A stretch of DNA of 64,000 nucleotides. Origin: UBA6522 sp963664945. GTDB lineage: Bacteria; Pseudomonadota; Gammaproteobacteria; Steroidobacterales; Rariloculaceae. The position numbers and the translations under genes are program-made. Positions 17,200 to 24,920 of the stretch are shown piece by piece (position 1 is the stretch's first letter; each line of letters starts with the position of its first letter). The notes under the pieces are model-generated. The model was not told where the DNA came from and did not search any database. It was given only the letters and a program-made list of their open reading frames with translations. The stretch lies in assembly GCA_963664945.1 (NCBI GenBank), contig OY761822.1, positions 2,542,001-2,606,000 on the forward strand, in the 5' to 3' direction.

Positions 17200-18317
17200 G
17201 CTAGCCGGAACTTCACGCCCTTCCAATCCGGTCTGAGTTTCCTATCTCGTTGATTGCGCGGCGAACCCTATCGTCGAAGTCGCGTTGCAATGTGTATAGT
17301 TGTTTCCATGTAAGGCCGCCCCCTGTCCTACCACATCGAAACCATCCCCAACCGCAACAGCCCGCCCGCCATCCTGTTGCGAAAAGCCTGGCGAGAAGGC
17401 AAACGCATCCGAAGGCAAACCATCGCCAACCTCACCCACCTGCCTCCCGAACTCGTCGAAGGCATCCGCCGCGTGCTCAAGGGCGGCGTGGTGCTGAGTT
17501 CCCCGCACGAGGCGTTCGCGGTGCAACGCTCCCTGCCCCACGGGCACGTGGCCGCCGTGCTGGGGCTGTGCCGGCAGTTGGGATTGCCGCGGCTGCTGCA
17601 TCGCACCGCCGGGCGCACGCGCGAACTGGCCCTGGCGGGGCTCGTCGGGTGCATCGCCCTGGTGGGCGACCGGGGCATGCTGACCGCCGCGCGCATCCGC
17701 CAGACCGTAACCCCGGCGGGACTGGACTGGATCTCGGCGTTGAAAACCGCCGATCTGCCCAAGCTGCTCAAACCGCCCGAGGGCGGGCGTGCCGCGCCGC
17801 TGCAACCCGACGCGTTAACCTCAAGACCGCCCGGCTCCAAACCGGACCCGTGCACGTGTACAGCGCCGAGCGCATCCGCGCCCATGTGTTCCTGTGCACC
17901 CTGGCCTGCCACGTGGAGTGGCACCTGCGGCGGCGACTGGCCCCATTGCTGTTCCAGGACGAGGACCCCGGAGGTGCCAGCGCCCAGCGCGCCTCGCCCG
18001 TGCAACCGGCCCGAACCTCCGAACGGGCACGGCGCAAGAGCGCCACACGCCGCACCGCCGAGGGCCTGCCCGCGCACAGCCTCTCCACCCTGCTGGACGA
18101 CCTGGCCACGCTGGCGTTGAACACCGTGCATCTGCCGGACAACCCCGAAAACCGCTTCGCCGTGGCCACCCAACCGACCCCGCTGCAGCGGCGCGCCTTC
18201 GAGTTGCTCGGCGTCGACCCAGCCAAAATGTTCCCAGCACGCGTTCAGGTTGAATAACGCTAACTTGCTGAATCGATTACATTATCCGCCAAATTGGCGC
18301 GTGAAGTTCCGGCTAGC
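17200..18317 (+). mobile_element. Deleted IS1634-type insertion sequence with intact ends
   Basis: Perfect 19-bp inverted repeats GCTAGCCGGAACTTCACGC (17200-17218) and its reverse complement (18299-18317) bound a 1118-bp element containing a degraded IS1634/IS4-superfamily transposase. Because GCTAGC is palindromic, the pattern can also be read as 14-bp terminal repeats starting CCGGAAC flanked by a 4-bp CTAG duplication. The element is far shorter than a complete IS of this family (nearer 2 kb), which fits internal deletion after insertion. It lies between the methyltransferase and the next minus-strand gene. Confidence 0.75.
17326..18257 (+). pseudogene. IS1634-family transposase, internally deleted and frameshifted
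   Basis: The N-terminal block (YHIETIPNRNSPPAILLR, ANLTHLPPELVEGIRRVLKGG, RSLPHGHVAAVLG) is in frame 1. It jumps at ELALAGLVGCIALVGDRGML from the N-terminal region straight to the catalytic-core segment VGDRGML, so roughly 200 residues of a full transposase are missing, including the first catalytic acidic region. Near 17820 the reading passes to frame 3, where the C-terminus (YSAERIRAHVFLCTLACHVEWHLRRRLAPLL) continues to 18257. At least one more segment is missing between. It cannot make an active enzyme. It could still be mobilised in trans, since the element ends are intact. Confidence 0.85.
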
Positions 18318-18744
18318 TATTCGTAGCGCAGAGAGCCAAGAGTTGTGCCGTGATGTCCTCACGGATGTTGTTCATCCACGAATTGGCATTGCGGTGAATA
18401 TTAGCCGTGCCGTTGCGCCTTATTCTGTACTCGAGATTGTCGCTATCCTTGTAGTTGATATCGAATGACTGATCGTCATATGCAATATCCACAATCAGGG
18501 TATGCTTGGCACGGACGATCACCTGCGCAACCAGATTACCCTGTCCATCATTTTCGGTGACCGTCCAACCACGGCCAATTAATCCGGCCGTTATCCGCTG
18601 CAACACGTGCTCTTGGCTCAGTTCACAGCCCCAGAGCGATGGCTCCGGGTCATTTAGGTTTGCCGACCGCGCGGTCGAAGCACTCCCGATCACCACAACT
18701 ATAGTCAGCGCCATCAAGCACGATTTCATACTGTGTAGTCTCAT
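18313..18744 (-). CDS. Small secreted protein, lipoprotein-like family of unknown function
   Basis: A 143-residue protein starting at ATG 18742-18744 (ATG 18727-18729 is an alternative). A signal peptide (KSCLMALTIVVVIGSASTARSA) is followed by a compact domain with VDIAYDDQSFDINYKDSDNLEY and IHRNANSWMNNIREDI. Proteins with a YKDSxNL motif and N-W near the end are small periplasmic proteins of unknown role. The stop codon at 18313-18315 lies inside the terminal repeat of the adjacent IS remnant, so the C-terminus may have been set by that insertion. It follows the GT2-DUF218 gene by about 46 bp and is likely cotranscribed with it. Confidence 0.6.
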   Translation of the reverse strand: MRLHSMKSCLMALTIVVVIGSASTARSANLNDPEPSLWGCELSQEHVLQRITAGLIGRGWTVTENDGQGNLVAQVIVRAKHTLIVDIAYDDQSFDINYKDSDNLEYRIRRNGTANIHRNANSWMNNIREDITAQLLALCATNS

Positions 18745-18790
18745 TATGTGTACCTGCTTACTCAATTCAGCGATAGAAAAGCCGCTGAAA

Positions 18791-20191
18791 TTATCGACCA
18801 ATTTTTCCGAGAATGCGAGCATTGCTCGTGAGTTCGCCAAATGTCCTCCCCGCCCAGTACCAGTGCAGAAAGAACGCCTCTACCAGGGACTGCGGAAACA
18901 CGTCGCCGAACCGGTACTTTGCTTCGGCGCCGCAGGCGACAAGCGACATGTCCATGCCGGCCGAGAGCGACTTGACGCGTTCGAGATGGTAACGACTGGA
19001 GACGACGACCACTCGCCCATATGGCGATACCAGGGGTTTTATCTGCTTGAGATTTTCGACGGTATTGGACGACAGGTCCTCCCGATTCAGACGAACGGCT
19101 TTGACGTCTCTTGACACCAGGTAGCGATAACCGGCGTCTGCCTCGGTCAACCCGTCGCTCGATCGCCCTCCGGCGATATGAACGTCCATCGTTTGGTGAT
19201 AGCGGCACAACTGCAGCACACGGTCGAGGCGCGCCCGGTAGGTCCCCGAAAGCCGCCCTTCGATCAATTGGTGGCCAAGGACCACAACGGCGTCGCAATC
19301 CCGGACTTCTGTCGGCGCCGCTGCGGCGGTTCGGTGGACTCGATACAGAAACCAAAGGAATCCCACGCCAAGTGTAAAAGATGCAGCGAGAATTGAGAGC
19401 ACCAGCGCCAGAAATGCGTCTCTGTCGAAGCCCGGTGGCGCCCGGCGCCGGAGTTGCGGCCCAATAAATGATCGGTAAAGCCCGGGCAGAAACAAGCCCC
19501 GTCGAATTAACCGGCCGCCAACCATGAGCGTGATGCTGGTAATGTCCGCGACCGGCCGAAAGTGGCTGGGACGCAACCCATCGGAATAAATTGCGGGTAT
19601 TTCCACGGCCACACTGCGGACGCCACGATTGGCAGCCTCGATCAAGATTTCGCTCTCGAATACGAAACCACGGCGAACTCCGGTGCCCAAGTTCAGTTCT
19701 TGTAACAGGGCCGCGGGGTAGAGGCGGAATCCGGATTGTGAATCCTGTATAGGGTAGCCTGCCGCCCACGAAATCCAGAAATTGGCGACTCTGTTAGCAC
19801 GCCAGCGCGCCTTTGGGACTTCGTCTTCCTGGTGAAGCCGCGACCCGATGACAATCGAACCAGCGTGTTTTTCGACCGCCCGAACCAGAACTGGGATGTC
19901 TTCCGGCCGGTGTTGTCCGTCGCCATCGAGCGTGATCACGGCGTCGGCCCCCGCATCGAGCGCGGCCCGCATGCCGTTCCACAGTGCCGCAGCCTTACGT
20001 CGATTCGACTCGTGGCGAATCAGCCGAACGTTCAGGTCTGCGAGGCAGTCAGCCGTGCCGTCGGTCGAACCGTCGTCAACGACGATGACATTGTCGCACT
20101 GGCCGAAAGTACGTCTCGCGACATCCCGGATTGTGGCGGACTCGTTGTAGGCTGGAATAACGACAGCCAATACTTGCGGATCGGTCGGCAT
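18791..20191 (-). CDS. Glycosyltransferase family 2 fused to DUF218/YdcF domain
   Basis: A 466-residue two-domain protein. Residues 1-240 form a GT2 domain: VVIPAYNES at 10-18, DDGSTDG at 39-45, the metal-binding LDGDGQH at 88-94, and SQSGFRLYPA at 151-160. A membrane helix follows (about 260-283). Residues 298-460 match DUF218 (SanA/YdcF-like): AVVVLGH, IAGGRSSDG, EDLSSNTVENL and VVVVSSRYHLERV. The GT2 part most resembles polyprenyl-phosphate/dolichol-phosphate hexosyltransferases. Fusion of the two is unusual. Glycosyltransferases belong to many aryl polyene clusters, so this gene may be a member cut off by the IS remnant. Confidence 0.8.
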   Translation of the reverse strand: MPTDPQVLAVVIPAYNESATIRDVARRTFGQCDNVIVVDDGSTDGTADCLADLNVRLIRHESNRRKAAALWNGMRAALDAGADAVITLDGDGQHRPEDIPVLVRAVEKHAGSIVIGSRLHQEDEVPKARWRANRVANFWISWAAGYPIQDSQSGFRLYPAALLQELNLGTGVRRGFVFESEILIEAANRGVRSVAVEIPAIYSDGLRPSHFRPVADITSITLMVGGRLIRRGLFLPGLYRSFIGPQLRRRAPPGFDRDAFLALVLSILAASFTLGVGFLWFLYRVHRTAAAAPTEVRDCDAVVVLGHQLIEGRLSGTYRARLDRVLQLCRYHQTMDVHIAGGRSSDGLTEADAGYRYLVSRDVKAVRLNREDLSSNTVENLKQIKPLVSPYGRVVVVSSRYHLERVKSLSAGMDMSLVACGAEAKYRFGDVFPQSLVEAFFLHWYWAGRTFGELTSNARILGKIGR

Positions 20192-20282
20192 TGAGAATCT
20201 TTGTCACTGGCACTTTCCGGTCGAGTCTACCGGAGCGTCAGCATCAATCAAATTTTCGATGTGTGCAATGCTCACCGGGGGT

Positions 20283-20755
20283 CGGAGGTGGACAAGGAGG
20301 TTGTCGGGCGCCACGGCCGCTACCGGGAGGTGGCGCCGAACCTCAAGGTCAAGGCGGCCGAGCGGCGCGTCGGCAAGTTCGTCGTGCACGGCAACGACGA
20401 CACGCTGAGCGCCGAGGATCTGGCGCTGGGCTACAAGCAACTGTACCGCGTGGAGCAATCCTGGCGGCAACTGAAGAGCGAGCCGCGGTTGCGCCCGGTG
20501 CACCACCGCGTGGCGCGGCGCATCCACGCCCATATCGCGCTGGCGGTCATCGCCCTGTTGCTGGAACGTCTGGCCGAGCACACCTGCGGGGACACCTGGC
20601 GCAACATCCGCGACGATCTCAAGCAAATCAAACTTGTCCGATTGTCGGGGCCGAACGGCGACCTCTTGCAGGTCACCGAACCCCGTCCGAACGCGTTCAA
20701 GCGACTGAAATCCTTACAAATAAAGCCTCCGCCGCCGATCCTGGACCTGGGCTGA
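20283..20755 (+). pseudogene. C-terminal fragment of an IS4-superfamily transposase
   Basis: Only the C-terminal part is present (GRHGRYREVAPNLKVKAAER, AEDLALGYKQLYRVEQSWRQLK, VHHRVARRIHAHIALAVIALLL). The YKQLYRVEQSWRQLKSE segment carries the third acidic catalytic region of IS1634-like transposases. The N-terminal and central domains are absent, and no start or inverted repeats were found around it. It differs from the transposase at 17326, so two distinct elements have been at this locus. Confidence 0.75.
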
Positions 20756-20916
20756 ACGCCTAGTGACATGGGTGTTTCCGGCAACGCCCGCAAGCCTTTG
20801 TTTTGTCTAAGAAAAACGGAATCCTGTATCTATGAACTGTCGAACCCGAGTCTAAGCGGAGACGGCTGGATGCTGTCCGAACTGAACGCTGCTCACGTTG
20901 ACGCCCAAGGACTCCG

Positions 20917-21567
20917 TCAGTCAATAAACGCCACCACCACCGAGAAAAATGCCATGATTGCCCCCATGATGAGGGGGAGCCGCCAATTGAGGGATTGCTT
21001 CAGTCCTTCAACGGTCGAGACCAAGGCTTCAAGGGTGCGCATCATGTCCGTTTGGGACACATACTCGCGTTCCATCACGACTCGAATGTCCTGTGGCGCC
21101 AATTCTTCCCGCCCTTGGTACTGGCCAGTGTAAGGAGATTCCACCGGTCGTTCCAGTTCATGAAACTCCACTGTCAGAAAGTCGTCCTTATGCGGAAGCG
21201 CTATCGGCTTTGTGGAGAGGTTCGTCAGGCCGACGAACAGCCGTCCGCGAAATCCGGGATCAACCTGCGCTCCGACCGAAGCGATCAATCCCTGACGAGC
21301 ATAAGTACTTGTTAGCCCAAATCGGCCGGTATGGCTCGCATCCAGCTCCAGCTTCTCATGAGTTGCTACGATGACGAAATCGCCGGGTTTGATCTGGACG
21401 AAACCCTTCGCCGCCAGATCAACCACTTCCTTGTCCGACGAAATCGCCGCCTGATCGCCAACGCGCAGGTCATACGATGCGGGTTGCACCGATGTCTCGG
21501 AGAAGGGGTCGATTCGGATTTTTCCGGCCTTGCACGCTGAACGGATGCCATGATCGGACAGAATCAT
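20917..21567 (-). CDS. dCTP deaminase-like protein with C-terminal membrane helix
   Basis: A 216-residue protein starting at ATG 21565-21567 (MILSDHGIRSACKAG...). The dUTPase/Dcd fold is clear: IDPFSETSVQPASYDLRVG, GLTSTYARQGLIASVGAQVDPGFRG. Aligned by eye with E. coli Dcd, the segment IDPGWSGCIVLEFYNSG corresponds to VDPGFRGRLFVGLTNLS, so the catalytic Glu138 is replaced by Gly. The C-terminus adds a short coiled-coil-like stretch (MMRTLEALVSTVEGLK) and one membrane helix (PLIMGAIMAFFSVVVAF). Classical Dcd is soluble and has neither. It may bind nucleotides without deaminating them. It sits among mobile-element fragments, so a defence or selfish-element role is possible but unproven. Confidence 0.75.
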   Translation of the reverse strand: MILSDHGIRSACKAGKIRIDPFSETSVQPASYDLRVGDQAAISSDKEVVDLAAKGFVQIKPGDFVIVATHEKLELDASHTGRFGLTSTYARQGLIASVGAQVDPGFRGRLFVGLTNLSTKPIALPHKDDFLTVEFHELERPVESPYTGQYQGREELAPQDIRVVMEREYVSQTDMMRTLEALVSTVEGLKQSLNWRLPLIMGAIMAFFSVVVAFID

Positions 21568-21724
21568 GCGAAGCTCCCCGGAAAGTGGATGAGTATACAC
21601 TCTCTCCGGCTAGGGAGTTGGTTACTGCGATTCGACAGCGTAGTCCCCAACATCGCCACTAAGCTCGCATTGTACAGTCGGCGGCGGCCCGGCTGGGTAA
21701 GCGTTCGCTCGCCTCGTGCATCGA

Positions 21725-22324
21725 CTACCGCGCGAAACCGCGCAGGGCGGCAACATGCGCCCGTGTCGTCGCCGGGCATTGGGTCCGGCGGGACTGGCGT
21801 ATGAACCCGTTGAAGTGACTGCAATCCAGAGATTCAAGATCGTTGCGCCGGGACTCCAAATGGTCGCCGAGAAAGGCACGGACGGTCGAGACATGGGTCA
21901 GTGCTGTTCTGGATCTCGCACCGCGTTCGTCGATGAGGAAGCGCTCATACCGTTTCACCGTTTCCATGACCGGGTCGTGGTGTGACGGTTCGCGCTCCAG
22001 CGGCGCCAGGCGGGCAGTGTCCTGCGGCCAAGCCAAAAAAAGCCGACCGTCCGACGACACCGATGCGGTGGCTTTGCCGAGGCGTGAGCGCGAGATGCGG
22101 AACCGTTCAAGCAGCTTCTCGTCCACGGCCGGAAGGTCGAGACCCCGATCCCCCATCCAGTGGCTGAACTGGCCGACGAGTCGAAGCTTCTGGCGCCCGG
22201 TCACACGCGCATAGCCCTGATCGGCAAGCCAGTCGGCGTAATCCTCGACATGGCGGGAAAGCGGGCCGGCATGCAACCGCTCCCAACCCTCCCCGCCCGA
22301 GGGAAAGTAGTTGGTTTTGGGCAT
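21725..22324 (-). pseudogene. Tyrosine recombinase/integrase N-terminal fragment
   Basis: A 199-residue open frame matching only the N-terminal region of phage/transposon-type integrases: an initial arm domain (RHVEDYADWLADQGYARVTGRQKL) and a SAM-like core-binding domain (HFNGFIRQSRRTQCPATTRAHVAALRGFAR). It stops exactly where the catalytic domain with R-H-R-Y should begin, and no catalytic domain is found in other frames downstream. It is therefore a truncated integrase. Its presence beside the dCTP-deaminase-like gene and transposase stubs suggests a decayed integrated element. Confidence 0.65.
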
Positions 22325-22487
22325 CTGTCTTCTCCTTTGCGTACGCTGGCAAGCAGGCCAGCAGGAAAAGACAGATTGTGATTATTCAGGCATTTTGCAC
22401 CCGACATCGCAGGGACAGTCGGCTCCCGAGACATCGATTCCGGAATAATCCGGGTTCCGGGATAACATCCTCGAAGTCGTGCGGCGA

Positions 22488-24515
22488 CTACTGGTGGGTG
22501 CCCGACAGCAGGTCCGCCATCCGGCTCAATTCCCGAGAGCCGGGCTCGCGCAGCAGGTCGGCCAGCACTTGCAGTTCCTCTTGCGACTTGCCGGCGCGAA
22601 ATTCCGCAAGGGCCTGCGGGTCCTTTGCAGCTTCTGCCGCGCGGGTTTCGGCCAGCGAACGCCAGCGACTGCCCGATGCCCAGGCCGAGGGCCCGCCAGC
22701 CGCGACCGGGGAGGCGTTGCCTGTTGCCACGTCCCTTGCCCGGAAGTCCTTGAGTACCTCGTCGAACATCTCCATGCCGCACAGCACGTGTACGACGCCG
22801 CCTTTGGAAATCGTTTCAGAGAGAAGCTCGTACAGATCCGAGTCGCATTCATCGTCATGAAATGTCACATCGAAGCCCGGCGACAGCAGATCCCCGAGAT
22901 CCCTGGTGTTCCGCTGAGGCACCAGGCGGTCGAATGGTGAGTGATAAAGGTGAATCCGGCTGTCCCGGGGCGCAACCGTCTCCGCCGGATCGATGATGTT
23001 GGTGAAGCTGTTGAGTTGAAGCATTGTCTTGAGCGTGTCGTATCGAGCGTCGCCGTCCAGCATCCCGGTAATGAAGTCGCCGGCAAGGTTGTCGCCCTCG
23101 AACACTTCGTTGCGTTCAAGACCGATGTCCGCGTACGCCAGCAGGGGCGGCAGAATCCGGTCCGTCAGATAGCCCAGGATCGTTTCGGTATCCACGGTGG
23201 GGCACCAGGGATTCCCGTCGCAGCTACCGTTCAGGTGCTGCAGCGAGCCGCGAAACGTCCGATACAGGTCGTGGGGCGCACCGCCGCTGTAGAGTTCCCG
23301 CACACGAATGCCGGTACCGCCGACCTGGCTGGCCAACCATACGCCGACGGCGCTGTGCCCGCCCTGCGAGTAACCCACGATCGACACATCAGTATCCTGT
23401 GAAGGGTCGTGAAACATCCGGTAGTCGTCGCTGGCCATCACGGCTGCCATCATGTCGAGGGCATTGTTGGCGACCCGGTTTGCCATCAGGTAGGTCTCCG
23501 ACCGTTCGGTGCCGCTGGCGGCATCGCCTGCCGAACCGCCACGTCCCCAGTTGTCCGGAGCAACCACCAGGTAGCCCCGACTGGCGATCAAGTTTGCAAG
23601 CAATTGCCCGGAGCCGGTGGCATTGAGCGAGCCGGGCGTCGAACCGGTGGCGTGGTTCAGGATCACGACCCGGTCCTTCCGTTCGAAGTTCTCGGCCGAG
23701 GCGCTCGCGGAGGCGACATCCGGCATGGCGATGAGTCCCGTGAGAAGGGACGGTTCGCCCGCCGGGTTCCTCGATGGGTACGACACGCCATGGGCGATCA
23801 CGCCATAGGTCGCACGGGCGCTCAACTCCGTCCACGACCGTTCCGCAATCTCGCCAACGATCCGCGCCGCCACGACGGCCAGAATGCGCGGCTCGATGTC
23901 GTCCACCAGCGAATCCTCGATGTAACGGACGAACAATTCACCGACTTCGCTCCGCGGCGTCACTCCATGGTCGAGCACGGTCAGCGGTTCGCCTCCACCT
24001 TGACGCGTGGAGAACTCGAGCGTGCCCTGATACCGGCCACCGTCATCGGCCGAGGCGTCCACGGTCACACGGTAGGCCGAGAGGTCGGCGAACTCGCACG
24101 CCAGTTTGTGGTCAATGAGGTGGTTCGCATTCTCCGTGCCGAGATCGGTCAAAGAACGACGCACGGCGACGCCTGCCGACCCGCAACCGCCCGAGTAGGC
24201 GAACCGCCAACCGGGGGCTCCCACATGAACGATGTTCACGCCGCTTGTGGCCGGGTCGACGGTACCGCCCTGGGCAGGGATGGAGTCCAGCAGCGCAATG
24301 GGTTCCGGCGGAGGCAACGCGATGGGAAGGCTCCCGCGAGAGTTTCCGCCGTCACCGCGGCCACCCCCACACGAAACAGCCAGAAGCACGAACGAAAATA
24401 ACAGCGCGACCCTGAACGGGACGCATCGGCAAGACGGACGGAAATACTCGACATCGATGGGCAGGATGCGTAACAAATTTGGCTTCACTTGGAATTTGGA
24501 TTGAATTCTTGCCAA
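22488..24515 (-). CDS. Secreted/lipoprotein alpha/beta hydrolase
   Basis: About 675 residues; the start is tentative (TTG at 24513-24515; another TTG lies about 40 bp downstream). An N-terminal hydrophobic stretch ends in a lipobox (LLFSFVLLAVSC), predicting an outer-membrane or periplasmic lipoprotein. The hydrolase domain shows an oxyanion-type region (VVILNHATGSTPG), GYLVVAPDNWGRG and the nucleophile elbow GYSQGGHS, with DSRIHLYHSPFDRLVP and DDECDS near the end as candidate Asp/His partners. The long N-terminal portion (residues about 60-250) is of unknown type. Overall it resembles large secreted lipase/esterase-like proteins of marine bacteria. It stands alone, divergent from msbA. Confidence 0.75.
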   Translation of the reverse strand: MARIQSKFQVKPNLLRILPIDVEYFRPSCRCVPFRVALLFSFVLLAVSCGGGRGDGGNSRGSLPIALPPPEPIALLDSIPAQGGTVDPATSGVNIVHVGAPGWRFAYSGGCGSAGVAVRRSLTDLGTENANHLIDHKLACEFADLSAYRVTVDASADDGGRYQGTLEFSTRQGGGEPLTVLDHGVTPRSEVGELFVRYIEDSLVDDIEPRILAVVAARIVGEIAERSWTELSARATYGVIAHGVSYPSRNPAGEPSLLTGLIAMPDVASASASAENFERKDRVVILNHATGSTPGSLNATGSGQLLANLIASRGYLVVAPDNWGRGGSAGDAASGTERSETYLMANRVANNALDMMAAVMASDDYRMFHDPSQDTDVSIVGYSQGGHSAVGVWLASQVGGTGIRVRELYSGGAPHDLYRTFRGSLQHLNGSCDGNPWCPTVDTETILGYLTDRILPPLLAYADIGLERNEVFEGDNLAGDFITGMLDGDARYDTLKTMLQLNSFTNIIDPAETVAPRDSRIHLYHSPFDRLVPQRNTRDLGDLLSPGFDVTFHDDECDSDLYELLSETISKGGVVHVLCGMEMFDEVLKDFRARDVATGNASPVAAGGPSAWASGSRWRSLAETRAAEAAKDPQALAEFRAGKSQEELQVLADLLREPGSRELSRMADLLSGTHQ

Positions 24516-24920
24516 AAGTCTATTGCATTCATTGACGGTCGGCGATTGAAGTGCGCGTTACGGTCCGCCAAATTTGCGGAGGCTTTACTCCACGATACTC
24601 ATCCTAAGCTCGCAACTCTTGCAAAAAGATCCGGATATCTCCTCTGCAGAATCAGTGTCGCCGTGTCGGTTTTGCGGGTCGCCTTGAACATATTTCTGGC
24701 TCTGCTGTTGGAAGGACTTTTATTCGCTGTCATCGAACGCTCCCTTGAGTCGATGATGAGTTGAAACTCCCTTACTTGACCATCCTGATCTGTCCAACTG
24801 GTGCTGACCCGGAACAATCGACAATGGCGATGCCTCCGGGCAGTTCGGATGGGCCGATTGTGAGCGTACAGGGCGCGCGCTATAGTGCTGAGCCGCACTT
24901 CGCTGAGATTCGGGCGCCAG
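24516..24920. other. Intergenic region between hydrolase and msbA
   Basis: About 400 bp separate the divergent hydrolase and msbA. A minus-strand open frame (24599-24946) has no recognisable homology. The region must contain the two divergent promoters; I see no strong consensus promoter, hairpin or repeat in it. Confidence 0.4.
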
